Part shown: positions 1-11,901 of the stretch, piece after piece
Numbering within the stretch: the stretch's first letter is position 1
Layout of the letters: every line of letters begins with the position of its first letter
Assembly (NCBI GenBank): GCA_016858145.1
Contig: JAEHOE010000001.1
Location: forward strand, 2,852,001 to 2,916,000
DNA from: Edaphochlamys debaryana
Taxonomy: Eukaryota > Chlorophyta > Chlorophyceae > Chlamydomonadales
DNA: 64,000 nucleotides
Reading direction: 5' to 3'
The notes under the pieces: model-generated
Databases searched by the model: none
The model's input: only the letters and a program-made list of their open reading frames with translations
Told to the model about the DNA's origin: nothing
Translations under genes and position numbers: made by a program

Positions 1-3000
1 GCCGCATCGGGGTGTGTGGAGGCGGGTGAGGCCGCTGGGTGCTGACCACACCAGGTGTTGCCGTAGGCGCGGGAAGGGGAGGTAGGAACGGAGGGGTGGA
101 CCATGAACTTCAATCTCCCCTTGCGACCTCCCTGTCCCCCCCCAGGTGATGCCCCCCTTCGACAAGGAGATGGTGGAGCCCGTGCACGAGCGCCTGCGGG
201 CCCAGGTGGGCCCAGGGGGAGGGGAGGTGGGGCCCAGGGAGGCCCAGGACCCGGCCAACGTGCGGCCAGTCCCTCCCTGCGGTCTTGACCACCATGGACT
301 GTGTCAGTGGCTTTTGTTCCTGGCGTGCCCCGCCCTCTGGGCCTTAACCTGGACGCGCCCGTTCCTCCCTCCTTTCCTCTTCGACCCTTTCCCTCCCTCC
401 CTTTCTCCCCTTAATACTCCCCTCCTACCTCCCCCCTCCCCCCCAAGGGCGTGGAGCTGAACTTCAACGACGGAGTGAGCGGCTTCGCCCCCGGTCCCGG
501 GGGGCAGGGCCTGGTGGTCAAGACGCTGGGGGGCAAGGAGCACCAGGCGGACATGGTGCTGCTGGTGAGGGGTGTGCGGAGGGGGGAGGATGGGCGTGGG
601 GGGTGCCGGGGCGGGGGGGCAGGGCCGAGTGGGGCGCCGAAGCGGCTGCAGCGCAGTGAGAGGGCAGGGTGGCGCATTGGCCCTCCCCCCGGGCATGAGC
701 TGACAGGAAGTCCGACCCCCCATCCCCGCCCCACATCCCATGGGGCTCGCCGGCTGCCATTCTATCTCTTCCTCCGCTCTCCAACGCTCCGAAATCCACC
801 CCCATCCCTCCCTCCCCCCCCTCTCAGGTGATCGGTGTGAAGCCCGAGGTGTCCCTGGCCAAGTCCGCGGGTCTGGAGCTGGGGGCGCGGGGGGGCATCA
901 AGGTGGACGCGGCCATGCGGACCAGCGACCCAGCGGTGTTCGCCGTGGGGGACGCCGTGGAGGTGAGGGGGGTGTGGGTGTGGGTGTGGGTGGGGTAAGG
1001 GGGTAGGTGGGAACCGGTGTGGGCGGAAGGCGGGGGGCGGGGCCTTTGTGGAAGCTCGCTCGGGGTTGTGACGGGCGCCGGCCCGCGGAGCTCATCTACA
1101 TCCCTTGCCTCCCCCTCCTCCCTCGCCCCCCCGCCTCCTCCCCTCCTTTCCTCAATCCCTGCTCCCTCCCTCCCCCCTCACCTCACCCCTCCTCACCCCC
1201 AGGTGAAGGACTTCGTGACGGGGGAGCACACGCTCATCCCCCTGGCGGGGCCCGCCAACCGGCAGGGGCGCATCGTGGCTGACGTCATCACGGGCGGGTG
1301 AGCGGGTTGGGGTGGGGGTTTGTGGAGGTGCAGGGGGGCGGGGGCGGGTTGGGGTGCAGACAGGGTGGTGGTTGGGGGCTGCACCTCGGTTCGCCGACCA
1401 CCCCAGGGCACCCCGCAACACACTCAGTGCACTTGACGGTCTCAGCCCGCCCCTTTGTGCACCAAGCGCCTCCTTCCAGCCCTCGAACCGCCCCAGCTCA
1501 CGCGAGCCTACCACCAACCGCCCCCCTCCCCCCCCCTCCCCCCCCCTCCCTCCTCCGCCCCCAGCGAGCCCTCCCGCTTCCGCGGCTCCCAGGGTACGGG
1601 GGTGGTGGGTCTGTTCGGACTCACCCTGGCCTCCACGGGGGCTTCGGAGAAGACACTCAAGCGCCTGGGCAGGGCCTACAAGAAGGTGTGTGGGGGGGGG
1701 GGCGGGCGTGGGCGCGTTCGGAGGGGCCGGGAGGGGGGGTCAGTCTCTGGGTGGAGGGAGCGGGCTGCAGGGGGGCGGGGCTGTGTTGGGGCGCCAGGGC
1801 ATGGGCCGGTCGGGGCCGTGTACGCCCTCCCCCCTGCCCCTGAATCCGCGCATTGATGCAGATCAGCGACAAACACCCTCCGATTCCTCCCCCCGTCCTC
1901 CCCTCCCCCCCCAGGTGTACCTGCACATCAACCAGCACGCCGGCTACTACCCGGGCGCCAGGACCATCGACATGAAGCTGCTGTTCGACCCCAAGGTGGG
2001 GGGGGGGAGGGAAGGGGAGGGAAGGGGAAGGGGAAGGGGATTAAGGGGGAGCCCGGCTGGTACTGGGTGGGATGCCGCGCCCGCTGCCGCCGCTCGCTTC
2101 ACCCTAACCCTGGCGTCGGCGCGATCCCGCTCAGCAGCAAGCACCCTCACCCCCCACCCCATCCATCATGCCTTCCTCCTCCCCCGTGCCTCCTGCCCCC
2201 CCCCCCCTCACCCCCCCAGGACGGCAAGATCCTGGGGTGCCAGGCGGTGGGGGAGGAGGGCGTGGAGAAGCGGGTGGACGTGGTGGCCATGGCGCTGCAG
2301 CTGGGGGGGACCGTGTTCGACCTGGAGGAGGTGGGGGGGGGGAAGGGGAGGGGGAAGGGGAGGGGAGGGGGAAGGGGAGGGGGGGGAGAGGAGGGGGAAG
2401 GGGTGTGGGGAGGGGGGAGAGTTGGGCGGCAGGGAGGCGTTAGCGGGAGGGCCAGGGGGGGCCCTGGGGGCTGAGCAGCATAGGGGGCTGCGCGAGGAGT
2501 TGCCATGTGTGCCGTGTCTCCGCTCACAACCAACCCAACCAACCCCACCCACCCCAGGCCGAGCTGTGCTACGCTCCCCAGTTCGGCAGCGCCAAGGACC
2601 CGGTGAGTGGGGTGCGTGTGGGGGGGGAGCTGGCAGCGGGGTTACGGGGGTCGCTGCTGCGGGGCCTTTGGATAGTCGCCGACCGCCTTCTTCACGAGGC
2701 CAGGTCCTGGGGTTAGTCAGCCCCTGTCCCGTGACCAACGCCGGTGCCCTCAATATTCTCACCCCCTTGCCTTGCCCCCTTGCCCCCCCCTCTTCCCCCC
2801 CCCCGCCAGGTCAACATGATTGGCATGGTAAGAGAGGGCCCTAGGGGGGGGGGGTCCTGAGGGGCTGGAGGGGAGGGGAAGGCGTAAGTCGCCCTGGTGG
2901 GGGCTGTGTGCACCCAAGCAAGGGTGGGTCGGCTTCGTGAGGCGTGCCCACGGGAGCTCGTAGCCCTGGGCGTGGCTGCCTCGGACCCTTGACGGCTGCC

Positions 3001-4138
3001 TACTCCCCCCCTACTCCCCCCCTACCTTCCCCCCCCTGACAGGTGGCGGCCAATGTGATGCGCGGGACTCACCCGCTCACCAACTGGGACGAGGTGGGTG
3101 GAGATTGGGGCAGCGGGGGGGCGGAGCTCATGGGGTGGCGGTAATGGGGGAGCCGGGCGACTCGGGCGCAGGCCTCCGTTGGGCCCTGAGCGGTGGTAAT
3201 GGGGGAGCGGGCCGAGTCCGGCCGGCTTGGCAGCAGACGCAACCCTACCTACACCTCCCCCTGGACCCGCGGATCCCACTCCCTCTCCCCCTCTGCCCCC
3301 CTTGGCCCCTCCCCCCCCCCAGGTGGATCTGGAGAAGATCCGGGCCGACCCCAACGCCCTCCTGGTGGACGTGCGGGAGGTAAGGGGGGAGGCCGAGGGG
3401 TGAAAGGGGGGGTGAGATGGGTTGAGGCTGGGGTGCAGGAGGGCAGGCGAGGGGGGCACCAATCAGATAGCAAGGGCCACTTCCTCCAAACGAACCTCCG
3501 CACCCCGTTCCGCTGTGCCCCCGGCCCGCATCAAACACCCCCTCTGCGCTCTCCCTCCCCCCCTTTCCCTCTCCCCCAAGCCTGCTGAGCTGGACAAGGT
3601 GGGCAGGGTGGAGGGGGCGGTCAACATGCCGCTGTCCTCCCTGCGCCAGCAGCTGGACAAGCTGGCGGAGGCGGACAAGGGCAAGAAGATGTACGTCTAC
3701 TGCCAGGTGAGGGGGGCGGAACGGGTGCCCCTGTGTGTGCTGACCCTGATTGTATAGTTTCTAGCGGCGCGTGATGTCGGCGCGGGGTGGGGGGGGGGGC
3801 GTTTTATTGCGGGGCCGGGAGGGGCAGGTGATGGGGCTGGGCGCTGCCGCGCAGGGGGCCTCGTGCTCCCTGGGGGAGAGAGGGAGGGCGGTTGCATGGG
3901 GTGGCCGCTGGAGTCCGCGGAGGCCCCCCCACTCAACCTACGCTGTTGCCTTCCCCCCCCTACAACGACCCTCCTTTTCCCCCTCTCCTTCAAACCCCCT
4001 CCCCCTCCTCCCGCTCCCCCCCAGGTGGGCCTGCGCGGCTACGTGGCCACACGCCAGTTCGTGAACCGGGGCTTGGACGCAACCAACATCAGCGGGGGCT
4101 ACCGCTCTTTCCAGCAGTTCGGGCAGCCCAGGCTGTGA
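1..4138 (+). CDS. CoA-disulfide reductase with C-terminal rhodanese domain (3' part of gene)
   Basis: Partial gene; the FAD-binding N-terminus and the redox cysteine lie off the left edge. Thirteen exons read in phase: 146-205, 448-564, 828-962, 1203-1297, 1565-1685, 1915-1995, 2220-2330, 2558-2602, 2810-2827, 3043-3093, 3323-3379, 3581-3706 and 4025-4138 (376 residues seen; TGA stop). The sequence shows the second FAD motif (TSDPAVFAVGDAVE), then a dimerisation domain (GVVGLFGLTLASTG, VYLHINQHAGYYPGA, APQFGSAKDPVNMIG). A rhodanese domain follows (LLVDVRE, GAVNMPLSSL, and the active-site loop YCQVGLRGY with its cysteine). The order pyridine-nucleotide disulfide oxidoreductase then rhodanese is that of CoADR-RHD enzymes, which reduce CoA disulfides or persulfides with NAD(P)H. 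The family is best known from bacteria, so transfer to the algal lineage is an inference. Exon 2810-2827 is only 18 nt long. Confidence 0.85.
2333..2403 (+). repeat. 71-nt uninterrupted purine (G-rich) tract inside an intron
   Basis: The 5' half of intron 2331-2557 is a pure G/A run dominated by runs of four to nine G. It is the longest of many such G-rich intron starts in the window. Such tracts can form G-quadruplexes or pair with the C-rich 3' end of the same intron; either role here is inference. Confidence 0.8.
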
Positions 4139-4733
4139 GGGGCTGTGGAGGGGGGAGGCGTGGGGGGCGGGCATGGCCAGGGGGAGGGGGGAGGGGTTGC
4201 TGAAGGAGTGAGTAGGGCAGCGTGATTCGACTCACCTGTGTCAATGATGTATGTGCGTGCATTCCAAGCTTAAGGAAAATACGTGGAAGTATGTACGTGC
4301 GAACGATGGAAAGAATGAGCCAAGAGAGATTGTGCTGCTCGGGGGGCTATGTGGGGCGGGGGCAGGGGCAGGGGGGGGTCCCAAGCGTGGCCGCGTCGCG
4401 AGTGGGTCTCGTGGGCCCAGAGACCCGTGTAAGCGTCGCCCCGCATCGACGCGTGCGCAGCCCCCGGCCTCTGCCTGGCTCCCACATTGCGCCCACACAC
4501 TGTAAAGCAGTACAGCAAGATCAGGCAACCAGGCTGAGCGCTCAGGCTACAGCCCAAAAGGCTGCGACAAATAGCTCGCCCACGCAAGGCGGGGGCTGCC
4601 GCGCGCTGAAGCCGCAGCCCCCCTCCGACAGCCCAGCCCCTGCTGCGAGGCACGGCCATGCAAGACTTCCCAGCAGACCCCGCGGAGGCCTCGGGGGCGC
4701 CGGGGCCCGCACTGGCGCCGGCCTGCACCGCGG
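4139..4733. other. Intergenic stretch with a poly(A) signal
   Basis: About 600 bp between the CoA-disulfide reductase stop and the assumed start of the next gene. It holds a TGTAA poly(A) signal at 4501-4505, 363 nt after the stop codon. The base composition is less extreme than in the coding regions. An alternative ATG for the downstream gene at 4658, in another frame, falls inside it. No other gene seen. Confidence 0.6.
4501..4505 (+). promoter_or_regulatory. TGTAA poly(A) signal
   Basis: Exact TGTAA, the chlamydomonadalean poly(A) signal, downstream of the CoA-disulfide reductase gene on the same strand. Confidence 0.6.
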
Positions 4734-7700
4734 ATGGGAGCGGAGCCTCCTGCGGAGGAGGCGCGCTCCCTCGGAGCGATACGGCCGGCGCTCCTGCCAC
4801 TCCCAGCGAGGCTGTGGGCGGGGCTGAGGGCGAGGCGGCACGGCACGAGTCGGGCGGGGCGGCAGCGGAAGGCGCGGCCGGGGCCCCCGCTTCCAGCGGC
4901 GAGCGCGGGAACTCTGCCGCTGCCCTCGCGGCTGTCTCCCCCACCTCCCGCCTCAAGCCCTCCGCCTCCCCCTGGCTCCGCCCCGGCCAGAGCCCCACAG
5001 CCGCGAGCACCGCCAGCCCCCGCCCCGCCCCCACCCCAGCCTCCGACCCCATTCCAGCCCCGCTCTCCGCGACCCACTCCGCCCTCAAGCCCACCGCCCC
5101 CGCCTGGCAGCCGCCCAGTGCACACTCCACCAGGAGCCCCGCCCCCGCCTCCGCTCCCGCCTCCCCCCCGCCACCCGCCGCCTCCACCCCACCACCCTGC
5201 GCTGCTCCTTCCTCCGCCCCCACCACGGAAGAGCCCACGCCGCCGCCCCTCCTCCGGCCCCCCCCCGCCCCCCTCTGCAGCCCCCGACCCCGCCGCCCCC
5301 CGCCCCGCCCTCGCCTCCATGCTACTGACGCCGGCAGCGCGGTCTGCGGCCGCCGCCGCCCTCCTCTCCACCGCCTCAACCGGGGGCCGTCCCAGCGCCG
5401 TTTCCCCGGCACCCATGGTCCCAGGCCTAGCCCCCGCCGCGGCCCCAGGCTCCGGGCCCCCGAGGACAGAACCCACCGTTCCTCTACATGTCAAGTTGAA
5501 AGGAGCAGAGTCTCCTGCGGATGCGCAGCCCCTGGCACCGCTGCCCCCCGGGCGGCGTGCCTCGCCGCCGCCGCCGCCCTCTGCCGCTGCGCCCCCGGCT
5601 GCCGCCCGTCCGCTGCAGCCGCAGCCCCACCCATCCCACCAGCAGCCGGGAGGCAGCAGGCTGGGCCCCAGCCGCAACCCTAGCCCCAGCCCCTCGGCCC
5701 AGGTGCGGACACAGCCGCCTCGAGCCTTCGGACAGTCCGGGGAAGGCCCGCACCCCCAGCACCACGCATCGCACCCGCCCCGGGGGAGCAGGCCGGGGGT
5801 CCCCAGCCGCAGCTCCAGCCCCTCGGCGCAGGTGCGGACGCAGCCGTCCCGAGCGCCGACCGGCGGTACCGCCAAGGCGCCCGGGCCGACGTCGCAGTAC
5901 GGCTTCGCGCCGGGTCCCATGCACGTGGGCTTGGGATCGGGCGCTTTCGGGACGCCCATGCAGCTGTCGTACATGCAGCCGTACATGGTGCAGCTGTCGT
6001 ACCCGCTGCACTCGTTGCCACAGCAGCTCTGGCCGGGGCAGCAGCTGGCTCTGCAGCAGCCGCAGCCGCATCCGCAGCCGCAGCCGCAGCCGCAGCAGAC
6101 CTGGCGGGCGCCTGGGGTGCATCCTCATCCCCAGCAGCAGCAGCTGCAGTATCCATTCCCTGTCCTTCCTGCTCCCCGTCCCATCCCCCAACGCCAACCA
6201 TCTCACAACCTCTCCCAGCACCACACCCCGGGACGTGCAGCCTCGAACCCGGCGCAAAACTCCCACAACCTCTCCCCGCAGCTCCCCGGCCCGGGGCGCC
6301 CAGCCGGGGGCCAGGCGCCGGTGGCCGCCAAGCCCCCGCCGATGCAGGCCCAGCAGCTGAAGCAGCCGGGACACACCCAGGGGGCAGACGCCTCCCGGAG
6401 CCCCTCATCGGCCGCCAAGGAGCCGTCCGCTGCGCCGCAGCAGCCCAGCCCCGTGGCTCGGGCCCCGGGGTCGGAATCAAAAGGAGGGCGGCTGGGCGCC
6501 CTGCCGGCGGCCGCAGCGGCGGCGCCAGGCGAGGGGCCGCTGCGGGCAGCCCCAGCCCCGGCCGCCGGGGTCGGGACGGGGGAGGGAGCTGCGGGGTTGG
6601 GGTTGGCGGCAGAGGGTCGAGTGCGGCAGTCAAGCGGAGAGGTGGCGGCGGGACCCGTGGGCGCGGGTGCGGAGGGTGCGGCAGACGCCGCCGCCGCACC
6701 GGGGGGCCAGCCGGCCGGCGGCAGCCCGGCGCGGGAGAGGGTGGGTCCGCCGCCGGGGGGCAGCCGAGAGCTGCGGCCGCCGCTGCCCTTCCCGGCCCAA
6801 GCCCCCTTGGCGGCGGGTTCCCAGGCCGACCCGAGCCCAGTGCCCTCAGGTACGCAAGGCGGAGCACCCCAGCCCGGGGCCAAGGCTCCCGCGGTCGTGG
6901 TGGGAGAGGCAGGACAGGCGGTGGAGGCCGCCGGCGCCGAAGCGGCGGAGCCGCCTGCACCGCCGCTGCTGGCGCTGCCTCCGCCGCCGCTACCGAGCCA
7001 GCAGGGCAGGTCCCGCCAGACGGCCAGGGCGGTGCCGGCCAGCGCGCTGCAGCGTCCGCCGCAGCAACATCGCCGCGCGGACCCAGCCGCAGCCCCAGCC
7101 CCAGCCGCTCAGGAGCTGCAGCCGCAGCCGCAGCCACAGTCGCCGGCCCCAGGCCCGGCCCTCGGCACCCCCGCAGCCGCGGCCTCCATGCCCGACATGC
7201 AGCAGGCCCTGGCGGCGCTGACGCAGCAGTGCGCGGCGCTGCAGCGGCAGGTGGACGAGCAGCAGCGGCGGCTGCAGGCGCAGGGGCCGGCGGCGGCGGC
7301 AGCGCCATCGGCGGCGGCGACAGAACCTGCTCGATCCGTGGAGGCAGCGCTCACTGGCGGCAGTGGAGCAGGCTCCGGCCCCAGCCCGGGTGCGGCCTCA
7401 GTATCGGAGCCGGAGGCCAAGGGTGGGCCGGGTGCGTCGGCACCCAGCGCTGCCGGTCTGCACGCGCCCAAGGCGCCGTTCGCGGAAGGTGCAACCCAAC
7501 CGAAGCCACCCCTCGCCCCAGCCCCAGCGGCTGCGGCAGCAGGCAGCGGAGGCCCCGTCCCGCCCGAGCACACGGCCGGGGCCCCCGCTGCGACGAGCCC
7601 CGTCATGACTCGGCCTCTGCTGCCCTTCCTGCCGCCGCCCCCAGCCTGGGCCCTGCCGAGGCCCAGCCCGGGCCCGGCCGCACCACCGCTGCAAGTGCCT

Positions 7701-9557
7701 GTGTCGGCGCCAGCAGTGCAGCAACAGGTACCGCGGCCGGTGCTGACACTGGTGCCGCCGCCGCAAGGGCCGGCGGCGCCGCCATTTCAGCCGCCTGGCG
7801 CTCCGCTGGTGGCGCAGACGGCGCCGGGCCCACTTGCCGGGGCCAAGGGCGCCGCGGAGGCGGAGCAGCCGCCACAACCGGCAAAGGAGCGAGCGAGGCA
7901 GCGGCGGAAAGAGAGGCGGCTGGAGGAAAGAGCTGGCCAGACGGGGCCGGGGCGTGAGGGCGCAGGGCTGCCTGGACAGGTTGCAAAGCCGGCGGCCGCG
8001 GAGGCGTTCCCGCCTCTTACCTCGGCTGTCCCGGCCCCTCCCCGCGGCCCCCCCCTGGCCCCCTCCGCGCAATGGCCGGGGCTGGGCCCCGCAGCCCCGC
8101 CGGGGCCCAGCGCTGCGGCCGAGTCCGCTGCAGGCGGCTCCGCCCCCACGACGCCGCCCGTTGGCACCGGCGCCACTCCCGCACCCACCTCCACCCCCGC
8201 CCCCACACCAGCAGCCTCGGCCGGCCCCGTGCCGCCGGCCGCCCCGCCCCCAGCGGCTGCCGCCCCCGCACCGCCCAAGGCGTCATGGGCCACCATCGCC
8301 CGCGCCCTCGCCCCCGCCCCCGCACCAGGAGGCCCAGCCCCAGCCGGCACCACCCGCAGCGCCGCCGCGGGCCCGACCGCGACCGGCCCTGCTGCCGCCG
8401 CCCCCAGGAGCCCGGGCGCTAACACGGTCATGACGGTGTCCCTTGCGGCCCGGCGGGGGGCAGGGGCCGGTGCCGACGCCGCAGCGGGGGGAAGCCCCGG
8501 CCGCCCGGGGCCGCAGTACGTGCTGATAGGGTCGCCGCGGTGGGCGGCGGGGGCGGCAGGGGCCGGGGGGGCCGCGGGTGCGGGGGCCCCGCAGCGGGGG
8601 GGTGCGGCCGGGGCGCCGGCGGTGGTGGCGGCGCGGGCCCGGTTCGAGGCGGAGGCCACCCGGCGCCTGGGGCTGCCGGAGCTGGGCAGGTCGCGGAGGG
8701 GCGGCCCTGCGACCAGGAGGGAGCAGGTGGGCAGGGGGGGCGGATGGGCTGAGGTGGAGTGGCAGTGCTAGGGACGACCCTGTGGAAGGTCTGGGGGCCT
8801 AACTGTGCAAACCTCCGAGGTGCGTTGTTCTGTGTTGCGAGACTATTCGAGGGATACAACGCCATTGCCAGCACAGCCCATTGCTGGTCTCCTTTTACCC
8901 CTCAGCCGGCTTGTCTTCCCGCTTTTCCACAAACCCCTTTCACTCCCCACCCACCGACTCCACCTACCAACCCACCCCCCACACCACCGCCAGGCCGAGG
9001 CCGCTGCCCTGCGCTACACTGCTGTACTGCTAGGGGAGCGGGCCAACCGCCGCCTGCCCCTCACCGTACTGCACACAATACTGCACAGCCGTGCCGGTGT
9101 CGTACGGCGGTACGGCGATCCCGGAGATCTGCAGCCGCTGCTGGCGGCGTGGCCGGACGTGTTCGAGCTGTACGAGGACCGGGCGTCCCGGAATCGGGTG
9201 CGGCCTGCTATCAAGGGGTGGCGGGATTGCTAGGGTGTGGGGAAGATGCGGGTTCTGGGGAAGGGGTGGGGAAGATGCGTTCTCTGTAGCATACTCGTCG
9301 CTCCTGCACACCTCCCAAGCCCGCTTCTGCTGCCACCCAACCTGCTGCCCGTTCCCCCCTCCTACCCACCCACACGAGGCCCCTCCCCTTCCCCGCTACC
9401 CCCTCCCCCTACCCTCAGCTCACCGGGCGGCCCAGCACGCATTTCGTGGAGCTCGTATGCCCCGTGCTGTGCGCCCTGGCGGACGAGGCGCGGGCCGCCC
9501 TGGCGGCGGCCGCACAGGGGAGCAGCAACAGGCGGGGCGGCCGCAGGGGCCAGGCCA

Positions 9558-9588
<31 letters not shown>

Positions 9589-11775
9589 CGGCGGCGAGGA
9601 CGGGGAGGTGAACGGGCCGGGCGGCGCGTCGCCGACAGCGGCGGCAGCGCGGGGCCGTGATGCGGGCTTCGGTGGAGGATCGGTGGCGGCAGCCGGTGCT
9701 GATGCGGAGTCGGAGGCAGCAGCGGCAGTGGGATGGGAGGGGGAGGGCGAGGGGTGGGCGGCTCTGGGCGCAGCGGAGCGGAGCGGCTGGGAGGCAGAGG
9801 GCGAGGGCGAGGTGGCCGATTGGGCCGCAGCGGAGGACGGGGGGGGCCTGGGGCTGGGGGAGCAGGCCGGCGGGTGGCTGGCGGGGCATGGTGCGGAGGC
9901 GTGGGGCCCACCATCTGAGGCGGGTGCGTGGGAGGACGGGGGCGCTGTGGGCCTGGCTGCGGCCCCCGCTGCGCCGCCCTTCGCCGCGGGGCCCTCGCCG
10001 CTGCCCCCGGCGGTCACGGTGCGGGTGCACACCCCGGGCAGTGCGGAGTTTGGCCGTATGATGGTGGGGCGTGGGGGCTGAGGGACGGGGCGGGGGCTTG
10101 GGGCATGACACGTGCGCCTGTGGAGCCGAGCGAGCGTCTCTGCGCTTGGCTTCTATAGGGGCTTGCTTTGTGCCGGGTGCTGCAGGGAGGGACTTTTTTG
10201 GCTTGCGCCCTTGCTTGCGCATCTCACCCTCTGGCCCGCGCCTCCCCCCACCTCTCCGCCCCCCCCCCAGGAGCACTGCTACCGCTCCTCGCACGTAGGG
10301 CTGTCGGTACAGGTGGGCGTCGGGGGAAGGGGGAGGGCGGTGGGGCCTCGAGGCCTTTCAAAAGACTTGCACGCACGCTTGGACCCCCCCGGCGACACCC
10401 GTTGTGAGTTTGTGATGGATTTAACACCCCGCAACCCATGCAGCATCCCGCGGCATCCCCTCCCCCCCCACCTCCAGGCGGCCGCAGGGCAGCCGGCCAT
10501 CGTGGGACTCTACGCCCCGCCCTGCGCCGGCCCCCGCCCCCGCCCCGACACTCACGTTGGCGACCGCAGCAGCTCCAGCGGCGGCAGTGGCCAGAGCGAG
10601 GGTGGCGGAGACGGCGCCGTGGGGTTCGATGGCGGCGGCGGCGGCTGGGGTGCGGCGGTGTACATGGTGGACTGCACCGCGGGGGCGGAGTATGCGGCGG
10701 CGGCGGCCGCCGGTGACACGGCGGCGGCGGCGGCGGCAGCTGCCGCCATGGCGGCGGAGGTGGAGGCGGTGGCGGCGGTGATGGAGGGGGTGCGGGCGCT
10801 GCTGGAGGAGGGGCGGCTGGTCAAGGTGGTGTACGGGTGTGAGCAGGTGGGCACCGGCGTGCAGTAGCAGCGTTTGAAGTGGGGGCCAGGTAGGCGCGCA
10901 TGAGCCTTACTGCCCGCTGCCCGTCCGCCTCCTCTCCCGCAGCCCCGTCTGCTCCATGAGCCCCCCGCCCTCGCCAGGTTCCGTGCCCTGCCATGCACCT
11001 CACCCTGACGGCGCCCCTCCCCTCCCCTCCCCCCCTGCCCGTCCTCCACCCCCAGGTCGCAGCCTGTCTGGAGCCGGCCCTCGCAGCCCGCATTGCCTCG
11101 GTGCTGGACCTGCGCCTGGTGGCGGAGGCGGCCGCCGTCATGCTGCCGCCGCTGGGGCCGCCGCCGCCGTCAGCAGCCGCCGTCGCGGCGGCCGTGGAGG
11201 CGTGCGGTCATGACGGGGCCGCTGGGGCCCCGGAGGCGGTGGTGGCGGAGGCGGCCGCAGCCGTGGAGGTTTACGCAGCGGCGTTTGGGGCCGAGCTGGC
11301 GGCGGCGGGGCTGGCGGGGGCGACGGCGGGGGCGCTGGCGGCGCGGCACGCCGCTGCGCTGAGGGACGAGGTGGAGGCGGCGGCAGGGACCGACAGGCAG
11401 GTGGCGGTAGAGGGCTTTCTCCCCAGTCCATTAGGGCCAACACCTTTGCGCTGGGGTCCCTTCCGCAAGTGCATGCAATCAAAGAGGCGACATAAGCCAC
11501 ATCCCCTCACCATGACCTTGGCGTGTGCTCCTGCCCCGCCCCCGCTCCCGAGCAGGGCCTGGCTGGAGCGCCCGCTCTCTCAGGGCCGCACCGCTGCTGC
11601 CGCCGCCGCCAGTCGGCACCTGCCGGAGCTGCTGGGGGCGCTGGCGTCGGCGCTGCCGGCCCTGGCGGAGGCGGGCACCGCCGCACGGCTGTGTGGGGTG
11701 CGGGCGCTGCAGGCGGGGGTGGACGCTGGGGGTGCCGGCCCGGAAGCGGGTGGTGGAGAGCACGGGTGGTGGTGA
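4734..11775 (+). CDS. Giant Pro/Ala/Gln-rich protein with degenerate 3'-5' exonuclease-like (EXD/Egalitarian-type) domain
   Basis: Phase-consistent exons: 4734-8726, 8994-9197, 9419-10063, 10271-10312, 10478-10846, 11056-11396 (GC donor) and 11556-11775, giving about 1,937 residues. The first 1,330 residues are low complexity: polyproline, a Gln/His/Pro patch near 6000-6160, Ala/Gly-rich stretches and a basic segment (KERARQRRKERRLEE). Exon 2 encodes a compact helical block (RRLPLTVLHTILHSRAGVV, then LQPLLAAWPDVFELYEDR) that looks like a winged-helix or LOTUS-like fold. The C-terminal third resembles egalitarian/EXD-type 3'-5' exonucleases: AVYMVDCTAGAEY, RALLEEGRLVKVVYGCEQV, SVLDLRLVAEAAAV and WLERPLSQ. 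The acidic metal ligands expected in that fold are not visible, so I infer a non-catalytic RNA-binding role. The start is uncertain: ATG 4734 keeps the frame open, while ATG 4658 in another frame has a better context. Short C-rich introns and the exonuclease-like tail support one gene; its function is unknown. Confidence 0.6.
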
Positions 11776-11859
11776 CGCGAGGTGGCCGGAAGCTATATGA
11801 AGAGGTGAATGCAGGGGGAAGTGGGGGCACCTGGGCAGGGTTGCCGTCCATGGGTTGGT

Positions 11860-11875
11860 GGCACTGAGAAGCGCC
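11860..11875 (-). terminator. Divergent histone 3' stem-loop of the H4 variant
   Basis: On the minus strand it reads GGCGCTTCTCAGTGCC, 26 nt after the H4-variant stop and followed by a conserved ACC. In RNA it gives a six-pair stem with one G-U pair and the same UCUC loop as the canonical GGTGTTTCTCAACACC. The plus-strand flank GGGTTGT also matches the flanks of the standard hairpins. It lies 85 bp past the stop of the convergent 4734 gene. Confidence 0.8.
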
Positions 11876-11901
11876 GGGTTGTGTAGTGCTGGTGGTGTTG
11901 C

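Noticed and set aside
1312..2844. 510-residue plus-strand frame
   Set aside because: Runs through several introns of the CoA-disulfide reductase gene in a shifted frame; the exon chain in the conserved frame explains the region.
4547..5986. 479-residue minus-strand open frame opposite the Pro-rich gene
   Set aside because: Gly/Arg/Ala-rich mirror of the GC-rich plus-strand exon, without domains or splice signals of its own.
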